A program made the position numbers and the translations under genes. From Pseudomonadota bacterium (GTDB lineage Bacteria; Desulfobacterota; JADFVX01), in NCBI GenBank assembly GCA_015222755.1, contig JADFVX010000092.1, forward strand, positions 1 to 30,090: a stretch of DNA of 30,090 nucleotides, written 5' to 3'. Each line of letters begins with the position of its first letter. Within the stretch, counting starts at the first letter, position 1. The notes under the pieces are model-generated. The model had not been told where the DNA came from, did not search any database, and saw only the letters and a list, made by a program, of their open reading frames with translations. Of the stretch, positions 13,910 to 22,514 are shown one piece after another.

Positions 13910-15349
13910 TTGATCCCTGATAGTGGAAGAACAGAGCGGGACAGGGGAGATCTCTTAGCTTACCCCTTGATTAGAAAACTGCTTGCCTCACCGCTTTTTA
14001 TCTCCACGATTCAGTTTTTTTCACTTATACTTTTTGTGCTTGCCATAGTATGGGGTTTTCTCTACAGCTCAACAGATGAGAATCTCTACACCACCGGTCT
14101 TTTCTGGGGACTGTTCTGGCCTTTTTTTATATTTATTACAACTCCCTTGTTTGGGAAGTTGATCTGTGCCGTCTGTCCCTACAGATTAATCAATTATTTT
14201 GCAGCTAAAAGGTTTGGGGCTGGGAAAAAATCGCCAAGGTGGATGGCTACGGGTCTTGTTTCCCTTGCCCTGGTTATGGTCTTTTACTGGATAGTTATCT
14301 ACGCATGGCCCGGTATATTCCACAATCCCTTAAGTACAGCGATTTATTTCCTGGTATTTACTGTAATATCGCTATCTGTTGTCCTGGTTTACAGTCCCTC
14401 TGTCTGGTGCAAGGGTATTTGTCCTGTGGCAATTCCCACAAACATCATATCACGAATAGCTTTTTTAGGTATAAGGACATACCGTTCCAAGTGTGACAAT
14501 TGCAAGAAGCCCACCTGCTTTACGGGGCGGCCGGACCATGAAGGATGTCCGCATGGCATCAACCCCTCTCAAATGATAAATAATGCCGACTGTACCCTCT
14601 GTATGAAGTGTATAGATGCCTGTTCTCATGACGCTGTTAGTTTTGGTTTTGTCCGGCCACTTAGAGAATTCAGTATGCAAAAGTTCAGGCCCGACAAAGT
14701 AGAGGCACTGGGGACGGTTTTGCTCTTTGGGGCCTTGACGCTGACTATGCAGTTTTACAATGGCCTTTATCGGGGTGCAATGAAAGAAAATTTCCCATTG
14801 GCTAAAGTTGCCTCCTATATCCATCCTTATACCGCTTCACTATTTACCTTTGAGGGAATGGTGGGCCTTTTGACCTTCCTGTGCAGCGTTACGCTTGTCT
14901 ATGCTTATTTCCGCTCCTTTTCTCTTTACGCGGCAAAGATTACGGGGCAGGAGACTGGGGCAGTTTTCCAACTTTTTGCGTGGACGCTGCTTCCTGTATT
15001 TGCACTTTCCAGTTTTGCCCAGATGGCAGAGTTTTTCTTCTTCCGTTACTACTCCATGATAGCAAACGGTTTTCTGGACCTTTTTGCCAGTGATTTTTCA
15101 GTTGCGCCCCTTGTTTCAATGAATAACCACTGGCTATTAGCGTTCAAGCTGATTTCCATAGGCGGGGCAGTGTGGTCAATGGTTTTCGTATGGCAGCAGT
15201 CCGGAAAAATCGCAAAAAACGGCTTCCAGAGGCTTAAGATGTCTAGTCCATACTGGTTGTTCTACCTGCTTATCCTGTCAGGTTTTGTCGCCCATATAAT
15301 AGTCATGCTTTTTCTTGACATGCCTCAGGTCACCGGGCCAAGAGCTTAG
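13910..15349 (+). CDS. Membrane-bound 4Fe-4S polyferredoxin (NapH/CcoG-like)
   Basis: 479 residues from a TTG six bases after the previous stop; AAAAGG about 11 bases upstream is the only ribosome binding site. About ten hydrophobic segments are visible. Cysteine motifs characteristic of the NapH/NosR/CcoG group are present: CAVCPYR after the second segment, CKGICPV after the fourth, then a cytoplasmic-type loop with CDNCKKPTC and a complete CTLCMKCIDACSHDA ferredoxin motif. Such proteins pass electrons between quinone or ferredoxin pools and partner enzymes. The C-terminal half is purely hydrophobic. The start is uncertain, since later TTG codons exist. Lying directly behind thrC and the cystathionine synthase gene, it may serve reductive sulfur supply, but that is only suggested by position. 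Confidence 0.8.
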   Translation: MIPDSGRTERDRGDLLAYPLIRKLLASPLFISTIQFFSLILFVLAIVWGFLYSSTDENLYTTGLFWGLFWPFFIFITTPLFGKLICAVCPYRLINYFAAKRFGAGKKSPRWMATGLVSLALVMVFYWIVIYAWPGIFHNPLSTAIYFLVFTVISLSVVLVYSPSVWCKGICPVAIPTNIISRIAFLGIRTYRSKCDNCKKPTCFTGRPDHEGCPHGINPSQMINNADCTLCMKCIDACSHDAVSFGFVRPLREFSMQKFRPDKVEALGTVLLFGALTLTMQFYNGLYRGAMKENFPLAKVASYIHPYTASLFTFEGMVGLLTFLCSVTLVYAYFRSFSLYAAKITGQETGAVFQLFAWTLLPVFALSSFAQMAEFFFFRYYSMIANGFLDLFASDFSVAPLVSMNNHWLLAFKLISIGGAVWSMVFVWQQSGKIAKNGFQRLKMSSPYWLFYLLILSGFVAHIIVMLFLDMPQVTGPRA

Positions 15350-15464
15350 GCCGGTATAGAGCAGCCTTTTTTAACCTTGTGTCTGTGGTTTGAGGGCGCT
15401 TCAAAAGTTCCATGGTGTACCAAATCTACAATATGCTTACATCTCAAAGAGTGTGAGTTACGGT

Positions 15465-15493
15465 TTGACTACCGGAGCAAAAATATCTATGTT
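15465..15493 (+). promoter_or_regulatory. Sigma-70-type promoter of the PilZ-like gene
   Basis: TTGACT (15465-15470), 17 bases, TATGTT (15488-15493). It lies about 80 bases before the ATG at 15576. Confidence 0.5.
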
Positions 15494-15575
15494 ATGTTGT
15501 TAAAAATGTGTAGGAAAAATTCTCTTGACCAGTCAAGACCCTTAATTAATTTACTTTTGAATATGGGGAAAATTA

Positions 15576-16058
15576 ATGTATTTCAAAGTTCTTCTTGAAG
15601 GTGGGCACGTCGGAGCCGGCAAGTCCTTTGAAATGGTGCGTTATTTCGAGGCTGAAAATGCCATTGTACTTCTTAAATATCTAGAGTCGTATCCTGCGCT
15701 TAAGTCCAAGAGCAGGGGAGGTGGAATTACGTTAGTCAAACCTGTTTCAAAGGATGAGTATCTTGCTAAAAAAGATCTTGAAACAAATGACCCTTATAAA
15801 AAGAGGCAGCACGTACGCTTTGATATTCATGAAAAATTTATCCTTGAATCTGTATCGAAAAGCTTGAAGATAGAAGGTATGACCTTTGAATACTCTGGTG
15901 GTGGTATAGGGTTGAAGTATTCGGGTAAGTCCTTCCGTGTTGGTGAAGTATTTTTTCTGACTGTTGAGGCTCTTGGCCTAAGAAGAAAGAAGGTAAGAAT
16001 TGCATGGTGCAGATCTCTCAAGGATGGTTGTAATGTTGCGGGTCTCAAGTGGTTATAG
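15576..16058 (+). CDS. PilZ-like domain protein (possible c-di-GMP effector)
   Basis: 160 residues; ATG with GGGGA six bases upstream. Residues 1-60 form a small N-terminal domain of unknown type (YFKVLLEGGHVGAGKSFE). From about 74 a PilZ domain begins with KKRQHVRFDI, which has the RxxxR c-di-GMP motif at Arg77-Arg81. The second PilZ motif, normally D/N-x-S-x-x-G, appears as E-Y-S-G-G-G (105-110), a conservative change that may weaken or retain binding. The domain ends in RIAWCRSLKDGCNVAGLKWL, the usual final strands of a PilZ barrel. It would act as a c-di-GMP-dependent adaptor in motility, envelope or exopolysaccharide control. The same window holds a GEMM-I riboswitch 9 kb away, so c-di-GMP signalling is plausible in this organism. 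Confidence 0.78.
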   Translation: MYFKVLLEGGHVGAGKSFEMVRYFEAENAIVLLKYLESYPALKSKSRGGGITLVKPVSKDEYLAKKDLETNDPYKKRQHVRFDIHEKFILESVSKSLKIEGMTFEYSGGGIGLKYSGKSFRVGEVFFLTVEALGLRRKKVRIAWCRSLKDGCNVAGLKWL

Positions 16059-16071
16059 CCGGGGAATCTTA

Positions 16072-16100
16072 TTCAAAAGAGTAAAACCCTGTGCTATAAT
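16072..16100 (+). promoter_or_regulatory. Possible promoter of the SCP2-like gene
   Basis: TTCAAA (16072-16077), 17 bases, TATAAT (16095-16100). The -10 is perfect and the -35 partial. The ATG follows at 16133. Confidence 0.5.
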
Positions 16101-16132
16101 CGGCTTTACTTATTTATCGTTGAAAGGTTTTT

Positions 16133-16528
16133 ATGAATAAAAAAATGATAGATCTGGCCAGCAGGCCACTTAAGTTTATCCCTTCATGGATGCAGGGGGC
16201 AGGGCTGGGCCTTTTTCTTGCCCATGTTGTAGAGAACAATCCCGATTTCAGGGAACGCTTGTCTGATATTGACGGTAAGCATTTTTTGTTTGAGGCCACA
16301 GATGTTGGGCAAAGGTTCTTTCTCTATATCAAAGACAAAGCCATAACGGTTAAAGTCCATTACCATGAAACGCCCGATGTTACCATGAAGGGCGAGTTCT
16401 CCGTGCTTCTTGGTCTTATGATGAGCAAGGTGGACCCTGATACCGTTTTTTTCTCAAGAAAGCTGGAGATAACAGGCAATACGGCAACGGCACTTTGTTT
16501 TAAAAATATTCTTGACAGTATAGAATAG
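16133..16528 (+). CDS. SCP2-domain protein, UbiT-like
   Basis: 131 residues forming a single SCP2 (sterol carrier protein 2) domain; ATG with AAAGG five bases upstream. The C-terminus FFSRKLEITGNTATALCFKN is the pattern seen in UbiT (YhbT) proteins, in which F-S-R-x-L-x-I-x-G-D-T is conserved. UbiT is a lipid-binding accessory factor for O2-independent ubiquinone synthesis and is normally encoded with the peptidase-like UbiU and UbiV. Neither is in this window, so the isoprenoid-quinone role is inferred from family alone and other lipid-binding roles remain open. It forms a pair with the next gene: the stop codon is immediately followed by the AGGAGG ribosome binding site of that gene. Confidence 0.75.
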   Translation: MNKKMIDLASRPLKFIPSWMQGAGLGLFLAHVVENNPDFRERLSDIDGKHFLFEATDVGQRFFLYIKDKAITVKVHYHETPDVTMKGEFSVLLGLMMSKVDPDTVFFSRKLEITGNTATALCFKNILDSIE

Positions 16529-16537
16529 GAGGTCGAA

Positions 16538-16846
16538 TTGGTACTTCTTGAGTTCAGTATGTCCCCGTTGGATAAAGGAGAAAGTCTTAGCAAGTATGTA
16601 TCCAGGTCACTCGACATAATAGACCAGAGCGGACTACCATACAAGCTGAACCCTATGGGTACTGTCATAGAAGGTGAGTGGGACGAGGTCTTTGCTGTGA
16701 TAAAGAAATGCTACGATAAGATGAGTGAAGACTGCGGCCGTATATCCGTGAATATAAAGGCCGATTGCAGAAAGGGTAGTAAGGGAAGAATAGAAGGTAA
16801 GATGAAAAGTGTCGAAAAGCGATTGGGGCGCAGCCTTAACAAGTAA
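16538..16846 (+). CDS. MTH1187/YkoF-type thiamine-binding-like protein
   Basis: 102 residues from a TTG start, decided by a very strong TAGGAGG five bases upstream. The protein matches the small MTH1187 (former DUF77) family: VLLEFSMSPLDKGESLSKYV at the start, the central GLPYKLNPMGTVIEGEWDEV and a C-terminal MKSVEKRLGR. Members are ferredoxin-like dimers or tetramers, some of which bind thiamine or its pyrimidine precursor. Binding residues cannot be checked from sequence alone. It lies ten bases behind the SCP2 gene and is probably co-transcribed with it, ending the rightward run. No thiamine-biosynthesis gene or TPP riboswitch is near, so the ligand here is uncertain. Confidence 0.85.
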   Translation: MVLLEFSMSPLDKGESLSKYVSRSLDIIDQSGLPYKLNPMGTVIEGEWDEVFAVIKKCYDKMSEDCGRISVNIKADCRKGSKGRIEGKMKSVEKRLGRSLNK

Positions 16847-17084
16847 ACTTAAATATCAGGACTAACTTCAAATCACTACTCCTGTTTTTGCGCTGTGCTA
16901 CTTAAATAGTCTCCAATGATCTGGTTGTTATGTTGCCGGTAATCCAATAAGCATAAATTATTATCCAGAGATTTTGCCACAGTAAATTATTTTTAATTCG
17001 CCATGATCTTTCTGGGCCAAGCTGAAACTCCTAGCAAAGTTTTTTACCTGTATTATGTCTTGGGAGTTCAGTCCTATTGAAAAT

Positions 17085-17840
17085 TCAATGCTTTCTTGTG
17101 TTGCTGAAGAGGGGAAAGTCTTTAAATCCCATTTTTTGCAATCTGAATTTAGCCGCTGCTCCAAGAACTCCGATTCCATAGATAACGCTTCTTTTAAAGC
17201 TTATCGATGATGCATCATCAAAGTATTTGGTAGGGCAGCTTATTTCACCTATTTTAAAGTTAAAATATATAGCTTGTGCCAGCATTTCGTTGTCAAAGAC
17301 AAAATCATTTGAGTTTTTCTCAAGAGGAAGAGTTTCTAAAACTTCTTTGTTAAAGGCCCTGTAGCCCGTATGATATTCTGACAACTTGTGCCCCAGCAGA
17401 ATATTTTCTATAAGAGTTAAGATTCTGTTGGCCGCGTATTTGTATAGCGGCATGCCCCCTTTCAGCGCACCTGTGCCCAGAATTCTTGATGCCAGAACTA
17501 TGTCAAACTCTTCCGATGCAATCATAGAAGCCATAGCCCCGATAAGCCTGGGAGTATACTGGTAATCAGGATGCAGCATGACCACGATATCGGCTCCCAA
17601 TCTGAGGGCCTCCTTGTAGCATGTTTTCTGGTTTCCCCCATAGCCGAGGTTTGATTTGTGGGCAAGGACGTTTTTTATGCCTAAATCCTTCGCTTTTTTC
17701 ACGGTATTATCATTGCTGCAGTCATCTACAAGTACTACATCATCCACTACGTCAAAGGGGATTTCCCGATAGGTCTTTTCAAGGGTTTTTTCGGCATGGT
17801 AGGCAGGCATTACTACAATGACTTTTTTATCGTGTATCAT
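17085..17840 (-). CDS. Family 2 glycosyltransferase, dolichyl/polyprenyl-phosphate sugar transferase-like
   Basis: 251 residues, ATG with AAGGA about nine bases upstream. The GT-A fold is clear: VIVVMPAYHAEKTLEKTYRE for nucleotide binding, VLVDDCSNDNT as the first acidic motif, NLGYGGNQKT, and MLHPDYQYTP containing the metal-binding aspartate. The acceptor-side EYHTGYRAFNKEVL matches DPM1-like enzymes that move a sugar from a nucleotide donor to a polyprenyl phosphate. There is no C-terminal membrane segment, so it would be soluble or peripheral. The donor sugar cannot be read. It is a single gene in a leftward orientation, head-to-head with glgC across a 231-base spacer in which no clear promoter pair was found. 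Confidence 0.88.
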   Translation of the reverse strand: MIHDKKVIVVMPAYHAEKTLEKTYREIPFDVVDDVVLVDDCSNDNTVKKAKDLGIKNVLAHKSNLGYGGNQKTCYKEALRLGADIVVMLHPDYQYTPRLIGAMASMIASEEFDIVLASRILGTGALKGGMPLYKYAANRILTLIENILLGHKLSEYHTGYRAFNKEVLETLPLEKNSNDFVFDNEMLAQAIYFNFKIGEISCPTKYFDDASSISFKRSVIYGIGVLGAAAKFRLQKMGFKDFPLFSNTRKH

Positions 17841-18071
17841 TTTTTTCAGTCCTTCAAAGTTTTTTATTAATATATTTTCATGTAAGGGTGTTTAAAATTA
17901 GCAGTTGCTTTATAATGGTGTAAGACGCACTATGTTTTGAGCGTTTCATCTTATATTAAATGAGGTGCAACTCCAACTTTTTTATTTTATTCAATAATAA
18001 TTTGAAATAGCTAAGCAACTAAGGTATCTTTAGGCCTTGTTTAAGTGCTGCATGTACGAGGGAGGTGAGCT

Positions 18072-19301
18072 ATGTTTGTAGGTGACAAGAAGGTCCTTGC
18101 TATGGTAATGGCGGGAGGGAAGGGTACAAGGCTCTATCCTCTGACAAAGGAGAGGGCCAAGCCTGCGGTTCCATTCGGCGGCAAATACAGGATTATCGAT
18201 TTTGTTCTTACAAACCTGGTCAATTCTGGGATAAATTCCATATATGTGCTCACACAGTTCAAAGCACAGTCCCTGATGGAGCACCTGCGTGACGGATGGC
18301 GTTTTGGATCACTCCTTAAGGACCAGTTTGTGACCATAGTCCCTGCCCAGATGCGTACGGGTGAAGAGTGGTACCAGGGGACGGCCGATGCCATATATCA
18401 GAATCTTAACCTTATAAAGCGTTTTAAGCCGGACATAGTGGCCATATTCGGTGCCGATCATATATACCGCATGAATATCCGTCAAATGGTCGATTTTCAT
18501 GTAAAAAACAGCGCCGATGTGACAGTTTCCGCATTGCCCATGCCACTTTCAGAAGCTTCAGAATTTGGCATTATCCAGGTGGACAATGCCTTGCGCGTAA
18601 AGGGCTTTCAGGAAAAACCCAAAGAGCCTTCACCCATGCCTGAAGACAAGTCCAAGGCGCTTATATCTATGGGCAACTATCTATTTAATGCCGACTTTCT
18701 TGTAGATATCCTTGAGAAGGATGCGCAGGAAGAAACGGACCATGATTTTGGAAAGACCATACTCCCGGCCATATACGAGGATTCAAGGGTCTTTGCATAC
18801 GACTTTATGAAGAATGACATTCCTAATGTAGAGGAGAAAGAGAAGGGCTACTGGCGTGACGTAGGTACGATAAAGGCTTACTGGGAGGCAAATATGGATC
18901 TGAAGAAGATCGATGCCACCTTTAACCTGTATAACGGCGCATGGCCGATCAGGACGGCCAGCTATGGTGCTCCACCGGCAAAGTTCTGCTACGACAAACA
19001 AGGAACCAGGGGCAGCGTTGTAAACTCCGTCGTTTCAGAGGGGTGCATCATACGAGGCGCGAAGGTGCAGGATTCTGTACTTGGCCGCAACGTGCATATT
19101 CACAGTGATTCCTCTGTAATCAACTCGATAATAATGGATGGTGTGGAAATAGGCGAAGGCTGCCGGATAAATATGGCCATTATCGACAAGGAAGTGAATA
19201 TCCCCGATGGGACAGATATAGGTTATGATTTTAATTCTGACAGGGAAAAATATTTTATGGATGAGGAGTCCAGCATAGTCGTCATACCCAAGGAGGAATG
19301 A
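18072..19301 (+). CDS. glgC: Glucose-1-phosphate adenylyltransferase (ADP-glucose pyrophosphorylase)
   Basis: 409 residues; ATG with a strong GGAGG six bases upstream. The enzyme makes ADP-glucose from ATP and glucose-1-phosphate, the committed step of bacterial glycogen synthesis. Motifs are complete: AGGKGTRLYPLTKERAKPAV (nucleotide loop and catalytic lysine), FGGKYRIIDF, YQGTADAIYQN, FGADHIYRM with the metal-binding aspartate, GFQEKP and YWRDVGTIKAYWEAN. The C-terminal 110 residues form the left-handed beta-helix (GCIIRGAKVQDSVLGRNVHI). Length fits the family. Allosteric control is expected but its activator cannot be told here. No glgA, glgB or glgP is adjacent. Its end lies five bases from the end of nadB, which converges on it with no room for a terminator. 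Confidence 0.95.
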   Translation: MFVGDKKVLAMVMAGGKGTRLYPLTKERAKPAVPFGGKYRIIDFVLTNLVNSGINSIYVLTQFKAQSLMEHLRDGWRFGSLLKDQFVTIVPAQMRTGEEWYQGTADAIYQNLNLIKRFKPDIVAIFGADHIYRMNIRQMVDFHVKNSADVTVSALPMPLSEASEFGIIQVDNALRVKGFQEKPKEPSPMPEDKSKALISMGNYLFNADFLVDILEKDAQEETDHDFGKTILPAIYEDSRVFAYDFMKNDIPNVEEKEKGYWRDVGTIKAYWEANMDLKKIDATFNLYNGAWPIRTASYGAPPAKFCYDKQGTRGSVVNSVVSEGCIIRGAKVQDSVLGRNVHIHSDSSVINSIIMDGVEIGEGCRINMAIIDKEVNIPDGTDIGYDFNSDREKYFMDEESSIVVIPKEE

Positions 19302-19306
19302 TGCCC

Positions 19307-20896
19307 CTAAAGTTTTAACACGACGTCCTTTTTCCAGTTTTTATCATCAATATCGGGGTGGTCCAGGTTGTAGTGGAGGCCCCGGCTCTCCTTCCTTGTC
19401 ATGGCTGAGCGGATTATAAGTTCGGCTACCGTTGCGATATTTCTAAGTTCAAGGAGGTCGGAGGTTACGATGAAGTCCCAGTAATACTCGGCTATCTCTC
19501 CCTGTATAAGTTCGATCCTTCGTTTTGCGCGCTCAAGGCGCTTGTCAGTCCTTACAATGCCGACATAATTTTGCATCAGCCGCCTGATCTCGTCCCAGTT
19601 TTGCGAGACTATGACAGATTCGTCACTGTCTACGGCCCTGCCGGGATTCCATGCAGGAACATCAACAGGCTCTTCTTTATCTGCAATATTCCCTTTATTT
19701 ATATTCTGATATATAAGCTCTGCGAATACAAGGCACTCCAGTAGGGAGTTGCTTGCCAGACGGTTTGCGCCATGCATCCCCGTACTTGCCGATTCACCGC
19801 AGACATAGAGCCTGTCTATATCTGAACGGCCTTCGAGATCTGTGACCACGCCTCCGCATAGGTAGTGGGCCGCAGGTACGACGGGGATTGCTTCCTTTGT
19901 TATATCTATGCCAAGGTCCAGGCATTTTTCATATATATTTGGGAACCTCTTTATTATAAAATCCGGATCTCTCATTGAAATATCAAGGAATACGCAGTCA
20001 TCTCCAGTCTTCTTTAGTTCACTGTCTATTGCTCTGGCCACAATATCCCTTGGAGCAAGCTCCTTCATGGGGTGATAGTTGGCCATAAATTTCTTGCCCT
20101 TTTTAAGTTTAAGTATGGCGCCTTCACCCCTCAGCGCTTCTGATATAAGGAAGGACTTTGCCTCACGGTGATACAGGCAGGTCGGGTGGAACTGGAAAAA
20201 CTCCATGTTGGCTACAGAGGCCCCGGCACGATAGGCCATGGCTATGCCGTCCCCGTTGGCAACATCGGGGTTGCTGGTAAAGCGGTATACCTTGCCGGCG
20301 CCGCCCGTTGCAATGACAGTTGCCTTCGCTATAAAGGTATCTACCCGCTTCTCTTTTTTATCAAGTATGTAAGCGCCTATGCAGCTGTTTTCTCCCTGGT
20401 CTTTCGCAAACTTGGATGTTGTTATGAGGTCTACAGCCATACTCTGTTCATATATGCTTATATTCTTCTTGTCCCTCACTGCTCCGACAAGCGCGCTCAT
20501 GACCTCCCGCCCAGTGATGTCGGCGGCATGAATGATCCTTCTTTTTGTATGTCCTCCTTCTTTCCCCAGATCAAAGGCTCCGCTGCTGTCTCTTGAAAAA
20601 TCAGCCCCCATCCCCACCAGCTCCCGAATCCTTGCCGGCCCTTCGCTTACGACTTTTTTGACAGTTTCTCCCCGGCAAAGACCTATCCCTGCCCTAATGG
20701 TGTCTTCTATGTGGTCTTCAAAGGAGTCGTCTTCACCCATGACGGCAGATATACCTCCCTGGGCATAGAAGGTGGCAGACTCCTTGATGTCCCGCTTTGT
20801 GACGATTGCAACAGTTCCAAGACTGGAAAGTTTCAGGCCCAGGCTGAGGCCCGCAATGCCGCTACCTATAATAAGAAAGTCTGTTTTTATCTCCAA
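19307..20896 (-). CDS. nadB: L-aspartate oxidase
   Basis: 529 residues from a TTG start, supported by GGGAGGG about six bases upstream. NadB oxidises L-aspartate to iminoaspartate, the first step of de novo NAD synthesis, with FAD and either oxygen or fumarate as acceptor. FAD binding is shown by FLIIGSGIAGLS at residues 7-18 and AQGGISAVMG. The active-site region EGGHTKRRIIHAADITG and the late GMHGANRLASNSLLECLV are conserved in the NadB/succinate dehydrogenase flavoprotein superfamily; the arginine in RRIIHAAD and the lack of a linked FeS subunit favour NadB. The helical C-terminal domain is present. A near-consensus promoter sits just upstream. nadA and nadC are not in the window. Confidence 0.95.
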   Translation of the reverse strand: MEIKTDFLIIGSGIAGLSLGLKLSSLGTVAIVTKRDIKESATFYAQGGISAVMGEDDSFEDHIEDTIRAGIGLCRGETVKKVVSEGPARIRELVGMGADFSRDSSGAFDLGKEGGHTKRRIIHAADITGREVMSALVGAVRDKKNISIYEQSMAVDLITTSKFAKDQGENSCIGAYILDKKEKRVDTFIAKATVIATGGAGKVYRFTSNPDVANGDGIAMAYRAGASVANMEFFQFHPTCLYHREAKSFLISEALRGEGAILKLKKGKKFMANYHPMKELAPRDIVARAIDSELKKTGDDCVFLDISMRDPDFIIKRFPNIYEKCLDLGIDITKEAIPVVPAAHYLCGGVVTDLEGRSDIDRLYVCGESASTGMHGANRLASNSLLECLVFAELIYQNINKGNIADKEEPVDVPAWNPGRAVDSDESVIVSQNWDEIRRLMQNYVGIVRTDKRLERAKRRIELIQGEIAEYYWDFIVTSDLLELRNIATVAELIIRSAMTRKESRGLHYNLDHPDIDDKNWKKDVVLKL

Positions 20897-20919
20897 GGAA
20901 TCCCTCCCAAAATCAATAG

Positions 20920-20948
20920 ACTATAAATTTTGTTGCGTTTCTTGTCAA
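20920..20948 (-). promoter_or_regulatory. Sigma-70-type promoter of nadB
   Basis: On the minus strand TTGACA (complement of 20943-20948), 17 bases, TATAGT (complement of 20920-20925). It is close to consensus and about 24 bases before the TTG start, leaving a leader of roughly 15-20 bases that just holds the ribosome binding site. Confidence 0.75.
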
Positions 20949-20992
20949 GCAGCTTGAAGGCCTGTACAAATGGTGTTTGCGGGCCAATTTGT

Positions 20993-21021
20993 TTGACTAA
21001 GGGGGGTGTTTTGACTATACT
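20993..21021 (+). promoter_or_regulatory. Sigma-70-type promoter of the sensor kinase operon
   Basis: TTGACT (20993-20998), 17 bases, TATACT (21016-21021). Five of six bases match consensus in each box. The transcript would begin around 21028, which excludes a GTG start at 21030 for lack of leader and favours the ATG at 21051. Confidence 0.7.
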
Positions 21022-21050
21022 TCTTTGAGGTGAGCAGGGGGCACGACGGG

Positions 21051-22514
21051 ATGAATAAGATACTTGTAGCGGATGATTCCGCCATGACACAGGAGCTTTT
21101 CCATGACCTTTTTGTCGGCAAGGGATACGAGGTCTTTCAGGCTTACAATGGCAGTGAAGCCATTTCTCTTTTTGATGCTGTGCATCCAGATCTCGTCCTC
21201 CTTGATATAATGATGCCATCCGTCAGTGGCATGGAAGTTCTTCGCCATATAAAAAGTACCTCTGCCGCTGCGCTTGTTGTGATGATGACCGCCCACGGTT
21301 CGGAGGAGACTGCGGTAGATGCAATGAAGTCCGGGGCCGATGATTACCTTATAAAGCCCCTCTCATACAGGAAGGTGCTGGCCCTCATCGAAGAGCTGCT
21401 TGAAAAGAGCAGGGTGCGGAGGGAGAACCTTGAGCTTAGAGAGCGTATCCATAAAACGGAGAGTTATCTTGCTCACCTTGTAGACAATATTAGTGAAGCT
21501 ATAATATCCACTGACAGCCAGGGCGGAATATTGTCGTTTAATCTTGCGGCCCAAAAGCTCTGGTCTGCGTCAGAAAAAGACATGCTGGCTTGTACTTTTT
21601 TTGAACTTTTCAAGGGTGGGGCAAAAAACGGTTATGTAGAGAAGATAATAGCCCTGACAAGTGATGAGGGGAGTTATCAGGGGGAGTTTGTATTCAGTCG
21701 TAGTGACGGTAGTACTTTTCACGGTTTTCTTTCCACATCAGCCTTTAAGATGAGTGATGGAGAGCCTGACGGTATAGTTGCAATGATCCGGGACATGACA
21801 ATTGAAAAGAGGCTGACGGAGCAGCTGGTCGAGTCGGCGAGGCTGGCTGCACTGGGTAAGATTGTAGATGCTGTGGCCCACGAGGTAAGAAACCCCCTGG
21901 TCTCCATGTCCGGCTTCATTCGTAGGCTGCAAAAGAGGTCTGCGGCAGGTAGTGAAGAGGGTAAATATTTTGATGCAATAAATACCGATATTGCCCGGCT
22001 GGAAAGGATGGTCGGCGAGATAGAGGAGTATGTAGACTTTGCCAAAACCCATAAGTCATGTTTTGGCTGTATAAATATTACAACTGTCATCAGAGAGCTT
22101 GCCGGCCTCTTTGATTTTTCTAAGGCTAATGTCCGATTTGATGTAGCTGCTACCACGCTGCCGGAGATATTTGCCGACAGGGCTTACCTGGATGAGCTTT
22201 TCAGGAATCTTTTTGAAAATGCTCTTGAGGCCATGCCCGAGGGAGGAGATTTGTCGGTAAGTTTTGCTCTTGATGAAGATTACCTGAATGTGTTTGTCAG
22301 GGACAGTGGTTGCGGCATACCTCAAGATAAACAGGGCGATATTTACGACCCATTTTTTACTTCAAAAATGTCCGGTGCTGGCATTGGACTTGCTAAGGTG
22401 TATTTGATTGTAGAAGAACATCATGGTTTGATTGATGTTCAAAGTGAAGAGGGCAGGGGGACGACCTTCAAGGTGAGTTTCCCTCTTGAGAGGAGGCAGC
22501 CTGTAAGATTATGA
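21051..22514 (+). CDS. Receiver-PAS-histidine kinase hybrid protein
   Basis: 487 residues from the ATG at 21051; an in-frame GTG at 21030 lies almost on the predicted transcription start. Residues 1-115 are a canonical receiver (ILVADDSA, phosphoacceptor Asp52 in LVLLDIMMP, switch MMTAHG, lysine in YLIKPL). A coiled linker and a PAS domain follow (about 140-250, from LVDNISEAIISTDSQG). The kinase core has His277 in VAHEVRNPLVSM, the N box NLFENALEAMPEGG, G1 DSGCGIP, F box DPFFTSK and G2 GAGIGLAK. With the receiver at the N-terminus and no membrane segment, it is a cytoplasmic kinase that takes input from another phosphorelay and passes it on. No DNA-binding partner lies beside it. It overlaps the lytic transglycosylase gene by four bases (ATGA). 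Confidence 0.93.
   Translation: MNKILVADDSAMTQELFHDLFVGKGYEVFQAYNGSEAISLFDAVHPDLVLLDIMMPSVSGMEVLRHIKSTSAAALVVMMTAHGSEETAVDAMKSGADDYLIKPLSYRKVLALIEELLEKSRVRRENLELRERIHKTESYLAHLVDNISEAIISTDSQGGILSFNLAAQKLWSASEKDMLACTFFELFKGGAKNGYVEKIIALTSDEGSYQGEFVFSRSDGSTFHGFLSTSAFKMSDGEPDGIVAMIRDMTIEKRLTEQLVESARLAALGKIVDAVAHEVRNPLVSMSGFIRRLQKRSAAGSEEGKYFDAINTDIARLERMVGEIEEYVDFAKTHKSCFGCINITTVIRELAGLFDFSKANVRFDVAATTLPEIFADRAYLDELFRNLFENALEAMPEGGDLSVSFALDEDYLNVFVRDSGCGIPQDKQGDIYDPFFTSKMSGAGIGLAKVYLIVEEHHGLIDVQSEEGRGTTFKVSFPLERRQPVRL

Noticed and set aside
15377..15598. 73-residue open frame before the PilZ-like gene
   Set aside because: Not similar to anything recognised, contains the predicted promoter, overlaps the PilZ start and has no good ribosome binding site.
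16961..17179. 72-residue minus-strand frame overlapping the end of the glycosyltransferase gene
   Set aside because: No recognised domain; about half of it overlaps the glycosyltransferase in another frame. A frameshifted C-terminal extension was considered, but the glycosyltransferase has normal length without it.
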